The notes beneath the pieces were generated by a model. That model was not told where the DNA came from and searched no databases. It saw nothing but the letters and a program-made list of their open reading frames with translations. A stretch of DNA of 64,000 bases, from NCBI GenBank assembly GCA_903813345.2, contig CAIIXF020000002.1, positions 9,732,650-9,796,649 of the forward strand. Reading direction: 5' to 3'. How positions within the stretch are numbered: the first letter of the stretch is position 1; the number at the start of each line of letters is the position of its first letter. Of the stretch, positions 11,638 to 23,400 are shown piece by piece. Origin of the DNA: Owenia fusiformis. Taxonomy: Eukaryota > Annelida > Polychaeta > Sabellida > Oweniidae. Both the position numbers and the translations under genes were made by a program.

Positions 11638-14600
11638 CTTCAGGCTCTTGGTCCTTCTCCTCATTTGTCTTCAGTACTTCAGCACCAGGGATATAATCTT
11701 TAGCATTCACTTCACCGTAATCTTTAGCCTGGAACTCCTTGCTAGCCTCCGTAGGCTTACCCTGTAATACAGTGTACAGTTGTTCAAGAGGTGTACAGTA
11801 TGAAATTGTACACCCCTACAGGGGTATACAATGTACAATTGTTCATACCTCCTGGTAGAAAGTGTAAAATTGTTCACACCACCTACGCTTCAGAGGTATT
11901 CAAGCAGCAATGCTTAACCTCTATTAAAAGCATTTGGTCAAGGTATTCAACAACAGTTCATGTATTCCTATAGAGGTACATAATGCACAATCATTCATTC
12001 TTCAGATGTCATTGTATATTAAATTAAAACACTTTAGTTTATTATCAAAATGGCTTTAGAATGGTCCTGTAATGTATTCAGATTCACTTCGAAGAGTGAA
12101 TTTCAGTGAAATAGTTGCAATGTAATTTACCACCAAACAATGTATATCACTTTGAAGAGTGAATTTCAGTGAAATAGTTGCAATGTTATTAACTACCCAA
12201 CATAATCAAAACCTTTAATCAGATCTTGGCACTTAGTCTGCTCTTGTAAAATCTGTAAAATTATGAAGTCCAATGGATCAGTGGTTTTCCTGGACTGTAT
12301 TTGTGTGGTGCTCAACCATAGAGATCTGTCTTCATCCCAACATTTAAGAAGTTTTCCAAGACAATATTTAAGTGGTGCCCAAATATACAGATGCATCCCC
12401 ACATTTAGTTTACCAAGACAATATTTAAGTGGTGCCCAACCATACAGATGCATCCCCAAAGCATAAGACAACAACAATAAAGTACTTTAAAAAATGCAAT
12501 TAAAATAGCATTTTACCTGATCTTTCTTGTGTAGTAGAGTTGGGTTTTTCTCTCTGAAGAGTTGTATGAGAGACCTTGCTGCCATATGTACACCTGATGG
12601 AGAAAGATATTGAGGTTATTTAATGGGAGGGATGGAATATGAATCTTATTCCGAGGGAGAATTTGATATTGGCCAAGGAAAATACAATATTGACCGAGAG
12701 TGATGAATAAAAATGTATATTCACTGCTCTTGAACTTGAGGGATAAATGATCTGGCATGTTATTGAATACCACAGCATTTTTGCTACCTTTACTTTAGCC
12801 ATATTTCTATCAGCTTATAGAATCTTTGATGTTCATTTGGTAATATTACTGAACAGAAAAAATTACAAGCATTGTAATACATATTTTGTGAAAATTAAAC
12901 AAAATTCGTCATATTTAGATCCAATTTAGTGAGGAATTCTGTGACCTAATTATGCCTGTCACAAGGAGTCAATATTAAAAAAAATCTGCCTGTTTGACTT
13001 ACTTTTTTCCCTGTGACTTTTATATTGGGCAAGATCAACTTACTTTTTTCCCTGTGACTTTTATATTGGGCAAGATCTTGAAGCAGCTCTTCACTCATGG
13101 CTAGAGGGCATCTATTACATATTTCTCTAACTGCATTAATTCTAGAAACACAATAGATGGATATATTAATGTCAATGGTACAAGGAATATTACATTTGTT
13201 TGCATTTCTACGTTTACATTTTTTGATTGTTCGACTTAAAGTATTTTCATGTTATTTTTCATTCTAACTATGTGTAGAAATATGTACAAAATTCAATTCA
13301 GTTTTAGGCATACCATATTTCAAAAATACATGTATATTGCCCTCATTCAGTTTCCATACAAGACTTTCATGCTTTAAACCATCAGGCCGGTAGCCAGGAT
13401 TTGCCAAGGGGGGTTCACTTTTTGAAAACTTCCAGGGGGGTTCACTTTTGACAAATTTGCCAAAAAATGCCCCAAATTACATAAAAATGTGCAGAATGGT
13501 GAAAAACTGCATGATTTTGAAATAAATTTTGGCCAGGGGAGCCAGGCGTGACCATCCACAACTCATTTAGCCCTAGGCTTACATCCTTTAGTGAGTACTC
13601 ACCCTACTGCCATCACCTCCCCTGAGTTTCTCTCTGTGATAAAGTTATTTGCTATTGACATCACTACACCATTTATTATCTAAAAATAAAACATACAGGA
13701 GAATATCAATGGGGAAAACTTCTGTAAATGGAACACCTCTATAAGTGGAACACTTTATGTTTTGTTACCTATTACATTAGTGATTAGAGTGAAGGTTAAG
13801 TACAAAATGTACTTATACAAATATTTATGAGATCTAACTTATACAGTCCACAGAGGATGTAAACTTAAGATTAAAAGGTCTCCGTTCTACAGAATTTACC
13901 TCATATTTTATACATTGAAGAACTTTATCTTTCATAAGTCTTTTAGAATATAGATTAAATTTAAATAACCTATATGTGAGAGGAAGTGGTACATACCTCA
14001 GGAGGGACCAGTTCATGACTTGCCTGGGCAGAGTAGGTCAGAATACGGGTCACCTCTTAACAAACAAAAAATACATAATGATTACCAAATATTATTACTT
14101 TGTGGTGAAAGTCGTAGCTTGAAACTTGTTTTTGATAAAAATTACAAAATAGCACTTTTTCAAAGTGCGATAAAATACTATGCCACTATGACACACATAA
14201 AGGGGAAGGTATTCATAACTATGAAATGCATCATTTAATAAAATAAGACAAGTGTTGCAGATCTAATGTTAATATTATTACTCCCAATAGGATTGCAACT
14301 TTGCCAATATTAATGCATCACATTTCTCAATTACTCAATTATTTTGAACGGTATCACAAGGACAAAAAGGAGCATTATCCTTACCTCTCTGGTGGGGTTG
14401 TAGAAATCTCTGGAGGAAAGGGTAAAAGTTAAACAGGAACAACTGAAAAGAAATTGTGACATAATGTGAAAATAGTCAGACACTATAAATTAACAAGCAA
14501 AAAATAGAAGATTATACAATAATATGAGACAAATTAATGATATAAAATATAACGCCACAATCTTTAAGTTACTAATCAATAATACATGTACTTGTTTTTT

Positions 14601-17600
14601 TTCAGAACTATTTTCAAATATTTCATCCCCACTGCAATTTTATCTGTATTCCTACGTTACATCATATTTTTATCGTACATTTCTAAATTACCTCATATAT
14701 TCGTAAATTACCTCATATATTCCTAAATTACCTCACATATTCTCACATTACCTCATGTATTCGTAAATTAACTCATATATTCCTAAATTACCTTATATAT
14801 TTTCACATTACCTCATGTATTCCAACAAGCCTTGAGATTAGGTTGATCATCATAATCTTGACTTCAAATCTTTCATTAGTTGCTTCTAGCTGTTTCAACA
14901 GTCTCTCTGCGAAACCTGCAATACCATATAATAAACATTATTTGCATGTTCATGTGATGCTGGTGATAACCACTAAGATTTTCAACTTTGCCTAGACTCT
15001 GTCGTTTATCCAAAAATAGAAACGGCAACATCTGAAGAGCAAAACTGTATAAATTGTATGAAAACTGCCAAAAGCTATAAGCTATAAAGCACAATATCTT
15101 TTTTTCAGCTGGCACAATAAAATGCATTTGCTTGAATAGTAAATTCCATCATACATGTAGTTCAATTAAATTTTTGAGTAAAAAAGTAAGCCACGAGAAT
15201 TCAAGGGAAATACATTCTAGTTTCTTCCAGGTGTACTTACTTTGAGGGTCGTGGATTAGATGAATAGCAGAGAAATTAAAAGATGGCGCCTTTTTCTTCT
15301 TTTTCTTTGTTTTCTAAAATAAGTCAACATCATGTCAAACACCAAGTCTGAGTAAATAATCAAAACTATTGTTTGAACCCATTATTTAAATAAAACATTG
15401 GTTAGATTTATAAAAACTATGAATCAAAAAACTTCAAAACATATTATTCATGTCATTTTTGTGTGAATTTCAGTAAAGGCTATTGTAATTATAATCGCGA
15501 AATATTAATTCATAATTTTGATAGATCATATTATCACCAAACAAAATTTGGAAAAATAAAACAAAAGAAATTCAGCATTTTTCAAGAGGCACATTTTACC
15601 TTATATCAAATGCATTGAATGCTTTAGCTTACACTGAGCAACACAATGGGAACTTAAGTGGTATACCTTTAACATTTGAAGAGCTCTCTCCATCTTCTTC
15701 TTTCTTTTATTTGATTTCTTGCCGACCCTGTGTCCCAACATGATCTCCTTGGAAGTCTTCTGAGGTTCATCCTAATATGCAGAGAAAATATTGTGATTGT
15801 ATCTTGGTTACCGCCATATTTGGGGAGCAATACCTCATTGGTATCTGATTCCATATTTTACACTCCAAGACAGAGCCAGAAACCCCTCCTAGGAGGAGCC
15901 CTGTGTTCTTTTTTGTGCATGGGTCAAACATCCAGAATTACATAATGCACAAACAAACTTGTCTGAACCGGTAATCGAACCTGGGGCCAAGCGATATTGG
16001 TAACCTTGACTCTACCACTGAGCCAAAGCGGGTGGACTCAATATATTATACATTTTAACGTTTTGACTTAGTTCAATAGGATAAGATTTCACTAGATTGC
16101 CTGCTGAAATGAGGTTGTGTGTATTAGTATTATAACCACTGTTTATGCACATATGGCTAAGCAAGAACTGGTTGAAAATTTTATGCACTGAATGATATCT
16201 CATTTCACCTATTACTGGGTGGATAATATCAATTATGGCCAGACAATACGGCCCATGATCAAGTTGTCTTATATTTGGCCATGAAATAACAGAAGAATAA
16301 TTGCATTCTAATTTCGCAAGAAAACCCTAAGAGCAGGCCCCGCAAGGTGGAATAATACAAACATGTAGTTAAGTACTCTCTTGTGTGTAACTACATTCAC
16401 AATACTCCTTTCAAACAAGAGAATCAGTATTTGTTTAGTATGTGAAACCTACATCCTCATCATCACTGTCGTCTTCTTCCATGACATCACTTCCAAGGAA
16501 GAACTTTATTGCAGCTACCAAAATCTACAAATGAAGAGTACACGTGGGTTAGTTTATTTATTTATGTGAATGTTGCCTCAGTCCTTTGAGGACTGACACA
16601 TGTTTTTATGAAAATGGTTATTTTATTGAAGATGGATGAGAAGTTGAATGGTAAGGTATTTGGGTTTTTGATGTAGGCCCATAGCCAGGGAGGGGGGTTA
16701 ACCAAAAGTTCTTCACTTGGCAACATTGGAGACGCAAACCCTTTGTTGATAACTGGTGACATAAAGCATTACTTGTCTTGGAACCATAAAAGCTATACTA
16801 GGTAACCTTGAGAAATACAAGTGTTACATTGGTAACTCAGAAGATGTCGAACAAAGCTTACATTGGTAACTATGGAGACAACAAACTCACCTTGGTCACC
16901 TTGGAGAAGCAGGCAGTTGTGATGACATTGACTGTCTTGGCATCATGCCAGACTTCCCTTCTGTAGAGCTCTACCATGACATCCTGGAACATAAAAGTCA
17001 ACTCTTAGCCTACCAAAAGTGTATTCCCTTTTGATTCAAATTGAGGTAAATACTGCACCGTGAGCAGTCATGTCTGAGCAATTGAGAGGTTCTTGAAACA
17101 ATCCAGCCTTTCCTCTGTAAATTTATACTTTCTACAAATGCATGTACAGTTAAATTCCCACAAGAAATCATTCACAAATAGCCAGAAACTCAAAAAATTG
17201 TCTCTGCTCTATGGAAGCATGCATTAATGACCCATCACAATATATTCTAATTTGTTGATGGAAACTTCAACTACAAGTAAGAACCTTTGATTTGACATTA
17301 GATTTAAACATCTCAATGAAATTTCAATGCAAACGACCTACCAGTGATGTTTTAGCAGCAGTGGCATCATTATCTTGTAACATTGTGTACATGAAGTTCT
17401 GCAGTTGCTGGAAATAATCATAGGACAAGCAAACATGAGAGAGTATACAAAATAATTGCTTTTCCAATGGCTGTAAGGTCTATGGCATTTCAAAAATAAG
17501 AACAGTGTAAAAAAGCAAGATAAAATATTTCTCAGTCCTTAGTAAACACTGTTACAAGTAGTTTTTCGTAAAATAATTACATGGCAAGCCATGATAGAGT

Positions 17601-20153
17601 TCACAATTATTGCTTTTTCATAGATTTACTGTAGGTTTTCTACAATGCAAAATATTGACAAGAAAAATATGTTGAGATAAAGCAACGTTTTTGAGCAATA
17701 CAAATATAACACAGTTCTTTCAAACATCAATTTGCCAAAATTTCTCAAAACAGGCCATTTGAATCATAAATATGAACTTTTTAAAAAAGGGTACCATTCA
17801 TTGATTGAATGAACTTACTGTATTAAGCTTTGCATTTTTATGCTTAGCATTAGTATTTTTGATGTCTTGTATGATGTAGCTGTATAACGTCTTTCTCAAT
17901 AGTTTGTCTTTACAGCGAAACAAACCGAAAAACTGCTCAAGAATAGTTGTTGCGGGAATCAGACCTTTGTTGCGTAAAAGCATCAGTGCTTTCACAAGAT
18001 TCTGAAATACAGATGTGATATTGTAGCCTTATTCTCTGTAGGTTCAGCAAATGACAATTCAATTTTCAATTCAATTTTTATTCCTTAATAATATAATAAA
18101 ATACAGTACATATAAAAGGTTTAACAGGTGACATCATTTCTGAAGTAGAGCCATCTGTGAAACAATAAAGTTACATGAAAAACAGAGACATCTATATTAA
18201 ATTTGCTTCAACATTTCCATGTGATGCTTTCTGTTCACTGGCAAGTGTAATTTTGAAAAGCAGAAGATATTTACCTGACATCGGAATTTTACTTGAGAAA
18301 GATACAATAAAATAAAATGTCAGATTACTTTATGTTTTACATCCAACAAAAACAAGGACTGGCATGGAGAAATGCAGTCCAGTTGATTGGGATTTAGACA
18401 GTGGAAAAAATTACAGAATACATAGTTCTTCAAACCTGTAATTCGGACATTCTATTAGCAAAAGCAAATTTGACTTTTTACGATTTCTTGGATTATTTAA
18501 ATTAAGGTATTACCATGCGTAACCCTGGATCAAGTACAGTAGAATGACGCTGTAACACCTCCCTTAACTGCTGGGGGAAATCTGCAAGTTCCTTAGCATA
18601 ACAGTGTGACACCTATAATATTAAAAAAAATGTGTTCATTTGTCAAAAATAAAGTTATCATTCAAAAAGTTTTATGTTCTTATAATCCTATATTGCGACA
18701 CTTATATAAATAACAACAGGTTGTGAATTACACTAAGTTCTTTTAAAACCTCTTGAATCCCAGGTTCTAAAATTTGGTTGAAACCAGGGAATTTTTCATT
18801 TTTGCCAGCCTTTGACATTTAACTACATGCATATACAACAGGTGATGCTCAATTTAGTGAAATTAGTCAACAGAGATCATTTCTACACATTTTAAAACAT
18901 TTTTGGTGTAAATTGGATGAAAATAATCAAAATTAGAGTTCAGTGAAAAATGTTGTGACAGATTTTCTCGTCACTCTGGGTTTCAAAGTCGTTTCCAAGT
19001 TCATGAAAAATATTGTCACTCTTGGTAGTGATTAATTAATTAGAGGTTAATTTGTACTTATTAAAACTTAACATGTACATATCAAATTTATATCTTGATA
19101 AGATATTTCATTAATCAATTGAAACCTAATTTTTTTATCAAAAATAAAATTGTATTAAGTGATCATAAGTTGAGAAATTAGTACCAACTAAATACAGAAT
19201 AAAACCTATAACAACCTTACCTGAGCAAGGAAAGTTACTAGTTCTGCCAATGTATGGGAATATTCTGTTGGCTTCAACATAAATATCTGCATATTTGACT
19301 GGTAATGTCGAAGCTGCTGCATGAACTAAAAATTGAAAGGGAATATGTATGTATGTATAAACACCAGTTGTTAGCTTTTTGTGATATCAATTAAAGAAAA
19401 AAACACTCAAGTATAGAGTATTTTTACATTGATGACACAACACTGAAACAAGTGAGCACACTGAGCATTGATTGAAAATTTGCAAGTGGGCTTGTGCGCA
19501 TTTCAGGAATTCAATAACTAATACATAACAACGAAAGAATCATCAAATTTGTCAACTTAGAATACAATTATAAAGGCTATAAAAATCATGTCTGCTATCG
19601 TAATTTATTCTGGCCTTTAGCCACTCTTGTGTTTTATATTCCATGTCCCTGTTGTAAAAGTCTAAAGATGTAATTCAACAGTCATTCAATCAAGTTCACA
19701 GGACAACTGTTATTGCGCAAATCCCATGACTCTTCCCACATTTCTGAAAACTAAATACTAATGGCACAAAAACACAGGCTTATTGGTGATGCACCGCATT
19801 GTTTCTATTTAATAAAGGAAATAATTGAGGCATGTCTGTCTGTAATGTGTGGGAATCGATACATCTAAATAAATGGTGACGTATTGCGCAACCTAACCAT
19901 TGCCTATAGAATTCAGTAAATGTATATCACATCTTAAGGAGAATGTATTGAAATAAAAAAGTTGTAAGTTGGATTGAACTATCTTCGTTTGAAGCACCCT
20001 ATCTAAATTATGAATATTTTCTTGCTCAATTATCACCCACAAAAAATTTAAAGGTCATATCACCTCATCTTTGTATGATTCCGCATCTCGTTTTATCAGA
20101 TTTTGCAGCTGTGGTAGGTTGTTGGGTAGCTTATTGCTCTGTCTGTCACTCAT
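11638..20153 (-). CDS. SDAD1: SDA1/SDAD1 homologue, 60S ribosomal subunit biogenesis (16 exons, C-terminus absent)
   Basis: Exons in transcript order: 20153-20064, 19325-19221, 18612-18514, 18001-17819, 17407-17342, 16983-16891, 16524-16453, 15771-15667, 15313-15241, 14915-14812, 14442-14385, 14055-13997, 13679-13603, 13141-13044, 12593-12517, 11761-11638. All have GT-AG boundaries and compatible phases, giving about 494 residues. The start [19 protein letters not shown] matches the vertebrate SDAD1 start. Diagnostic stretches include [59 protein letters not shown] and [14 protein letters not shown]1 is a nucleolar/nuclear factor needed for assembly and export of large ribosomal subunits. A Lys-rich tract (exon 9) and an acidic tract (EEDDSDDED, exon 7) fit the family. 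The family is usually about 690 residues, so roughly the last 170-190 are missing here. The exon 11638-11761 ends at a good donor, so more exons are expected further left. Confidence 0.93.
12075..12470. repeat. Local duplications in an SDAD1 intron
   Basis: GAAGAGTGAATTTCAGTGAA, then ATAGTTGCAATGT, occurs twice (about 12091 and 12155). At 12310-12465 a unit of about 49 bp (CCAAGACAATATTTAAGTGG, then TGCCCAACCATACAGATGC) occurs about three times. All are intronic. Confidence 0.65.
13001..13083 (-). repeat. 41-bp tandem duplication of an SDAD1 exon end plus donor
   Basis: On the minus strand, the last 34 bases of the exon ending at 13044 and its GTAAG donor are repeated once, 41 bp downstream (second donor at 13002-13001). 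Using the distal donor would add 41 nt and shift the frame. The proximal donor gives the family-conserved junction ([17 protein letters not shown]). Confidence 0.85.
13383..13557. repeat. Dispersed repeat, copy 1 (GTAGCCAGGATTTGCCAAGG)
   Basis: This intronic stretch in SDAD1 is closely matched by 34014-34165 in the same orientation (GTAGCCAGGATTTGCCAAGG, then GGGGTTCA, then GCATGATTTTGAAA). A diverged relative is at about 330-470 in the opposite orientation. It is a genomic dispersed repeat of unknown class. Confidence 0.7.
14681..14823 (-). repeat. 20-bp tandem array of 5' splice sites next to SDAD1 exon 10
   Basis: The exon 14915-14812 ends ATACATGAG followed by the donor GTAAT. Just downstream on the minus strand this boundary is repeated with an exact 20-bp period over seven units, each carrying AT.T.TGAG|GTAATTT-like sequence. 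One unit has lost the GT (TTAATT). A 60-bp higher-order pattern is visible (GTAATGTGA units alternate with GTAATTTAG and TTTACG units). The conserved family junction (GIHE-LFLF) requires the exon-proximal donor. Confidence 0.85.
15860..16035 (-). mobile_element. tRNA-derived SINE
   Basis: On the minus strand, 16032-15968 reads like a tRNA gene head. It has an A box TTGGCTCAGTGGTAGAG and a B box GGTTCGATTACC at tRNA spacing, then an unrelated body containing the palindrome CCTCCTAGGAGG. The 5' CCCGCTT has no complementary 3' acceptor strand, so it is not a functional tRNA. It lies in an SDAD1 intron. I did not find a second copy in the window. Confidence 0.65.
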
Positions 20154-20407
20154 TTTTAATCCTGTCCTCTTATGTGATACTAAAAAAACTGAAAACAGCA
20201 CGGTGAAAATATTTTTTACACGAGACCGGATGTTGTGAATTTTCTTATTTCGTCCAGTTCAGTGACGTCATCATCGATTTATTTTGAAAAAAATGAAAAC
20301 TAATTTTCCCAAGAAAATGACCAAATGAAGAGCTTTCACACCTAAAATTATGGAACATAGTAATCAAATACACATAAGGCAACGTATTACATAAAACTGC
20401 ATAAATA
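20154..20407. promoter_or_regulatory. Bidirectional promoter of SDAD1 and SCLT1
   Basis: The two start codons (20153 on -, 20408 on +) face away from each other with 254 bp between. The gap contains a perfect CRE palindrome TGACGTCA (20263-20270) and an ETS-like ACCGGATGT (20225-20233), both common in TATA-less divergent housekeeping promoters. No TATA box is placed convincingly. Shared regulation is inferred. Confidence 0.7.
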
Positions 20408-23400
20408 ATGGCTGGAGATGAGGTTGCATTTTTGAAAGATCAAGGTGAGTTTTTGATTATTTTTGAAAAAAGGAAAAAAATGAAATTGTAAATTACCGGG
20501 AATAGGCCTAAAGTCTAACTTATGATGATAAGAATTTTTATAGGCTAGAAAGGTCATCATTTAAATGAACAATCAGTTCAATGTTCTCCAGGTCTTCTAG
20601 TCTTGAAACCTGTCGTCTAAGTTCAGCATCTCTCAATTGACCTTTTGCGATCAGAATTCAGGAATTTTGTCCAGGATACTGTCGTCATGTATCTCGTCTT
20701 ATTGGTGTGATGTCATATAGAAATGATATTAGACATGATGGAATCACGAAATGGCGGACACGTGGCAATATTGTTGTTTCTTTTATGAAAACCATGGGTT
20801 GGATATTAACCAGGTATTCCGATTTGACTAGATCATGAGTATATCTATGTATGTGCGAAGTTTGGGTGAAATTCATACTAAACATCGATGCCTATAAGCA
20901 CCCCCCGTTTTCTTTAAAATCACGGGGCTCTTAACCGCTATCTAGATCATGTTCGTAAGATCTAAGACTTGGTATAAATGTGTTTAGCATGAATGTTGAT
21001 CTAGTCAAATCAAACGTTTTCGTAAAAAATAGATCAATAAAGCACGAAATATAGAAGATAGTCTCTCAAAATCAAACATCTAAATCTGATTGGCCTAATT
21101 GTGACGTCACTACATGATAGAATCCATTCGGTGATCGCAAATCATCAATTTGGTACCTATCTGACATCTCAGTTTTACGGGTACGGGTCATCATCTCAGG
21201 GCCTTATCTAATGCCAGGGCAATCCTGGCACTGGATAAATGGGGCTATCATCCTCTGCATTTGCCATCATCCTATTGATTTATTAAACCAAATCATCTAT
21301 CCCATCAAGTTTGAAAATTACTGTATATATACTTATTAGTTTCCAGATTATAAATGTCCATTCACCACCCAGATGTCATCCATTGGTTGGTGCCTCATAT
21401 CAGTGTACATGGATTTCTGTATGAGTCGGTGTAAAATGTGTATTGAAGTGGTGTTCTCAAAACACAAATGTTCACTATAGAGAGGTGTTCACTGAGACAT
21501 GTTAAACTGTAATAACAATAACATGTCTCTGGTCTAGAGATCTGGGTTTTGGATGGTTTTTGATAATTCACAGTTTTTCTAGAAAGGCCATGGGTAATTT
21601 TCTATTAAGTCTAACCATTCAGGAGATTCACTAGTATTTCTCACAACAGGCTAAATAAATGGAAATCATAACTTTAACATTGAAAAAGTTTAAGCAGCAG
21701 GTGATTTTGTGAAAACATTCCGGCAAAAATCACCTATTGCCATCTGCTAATGGAAACCCTGACATTGCTTTGTTACAAACCATTGCAAAATAACAAATGA
21801 ATTATTTTATCAATCAAAGACTATTTCTAAGATGGCTGCTGAATTTAAAATGCCATCTTTGATAACTCACATACCAGTAGACAGATTTAGTTCAAATTTT
21901 ATATGGTGATGCCTGAAGGAATTTTCAGGAAGGCAATTGAATTCGAATGGCTGCTATTTTCCAGCCAGAAGAAATATTTTTAAGATAACTCAAATGCAGG
22001 TAACAATTATGTTTTCAACAGATTTCTTAGGCTAATACAGACATCATGCATGTTCATAGAATCTCTACTCAAGAAGCAATTTATAATATAAAATCAAGTC
22101 ACATCATGGGTGTAGACTAGATTTTGGAATAACTAGAAATATTATTATATTCTAAGGCGTGATTATTCCTATCATGTTGGTTCAAAATGATGAGTGATTT
22201 GATTATAAATATGTTTTGTTAGTTGGGTGAGATCTGCAAGTCCGGGGAGTTACTGTTATTCAAGAAATAAATGTTGCGATTGTTGTAGTCTGAATTCTGG
22301 GATTTTATGAAAAATAATTCAGAGAAAAAAGTCTTACATTTCAATTTAATTAGGTTGGTTTCCCTCAAGTTCTTTTGGACCAATATGAATACATGTACAT
22401 CAAAATGAACAAACAAACATTAATTCACTTCTGATATTTTCAGTTCAGCGCTTGAATACTTTGCTGTCAAAGTACCAGGAGAAATATGGGCTTATACCAG
22501 AGGTACGACGATATTTTTGAATAAATCCAAATTCTCAATACAATAACAGGGTTCGTACACACCTGGAAATGTCAGGGAAATTGATTTATTCTTCCAGATG
22601 CTGGAAATGTCAGGGAAATCTAAAATTGGGTCAAAAAGGGCCAAAAATGTCAGCGAATTTTGAAACAGTAGATATGTCAGGGAAATGTCAGGGAATTTTG
22701 TAGTGCTGAAAAAATAATGTTCCAGCAAAATGCATTTTAGGGCAATGACAAATCAATGAAATCCAAAATCTAACATTTAGTTCTTTCCACAAATTGGATA
22801 TCTTTTCATCAGGGTTGATTGAATGACATTTTATTGGGTATTGTCTATTTTTAAGAACAGTGTGAACATTAAACTGAAACCGAATAATAAATATACGTCA
22901 TTACTGGCATCATGGGCTCTATCAGGTGGTAGAGCCCATGCTGGCATGTATAGATGGTTCATATACAATTATGCTTTTCCATTTAGTAAGTTTGTCTTAG
23001 GTCATTTAAAGTTAATACTCCAATTCGCGATAAGAGTTCAGATGTTAATTTACAAATATCTCCCATGATGTATCACTTTGGAAGGGACAAATTTTCATTG
23101 GCCCGCCGAACAAGACGATTACTCTGAATGAAACGAAGATTGCAAAGTCAAAGGGCACGATCCGCTAATTTCATTGGTCGATGGTTACATCATAGCGTAT
23201 GTATAGTATCAAAATGGCGGACAATTACTCAAATTTTCAACAAATTCTGATAAAACTAGGATAAATCTGACAAAATGACAGTTTCTCAGCTTCCGATCTT
23301 CCATCAGCCTTCAAGCATAATTATATGATCCAATTTATTCAATAATTAGAATGGGAGGTAACTAAACTAAACTTTATCGCGTATTGGAATATTACTGGAC

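Noticed and set aside
15968-16032. A functional tRNA gene on the minus strand
   Set aside because: A and B boxes are present, but the acceptor stem does not pair and a SINE-like body follows.
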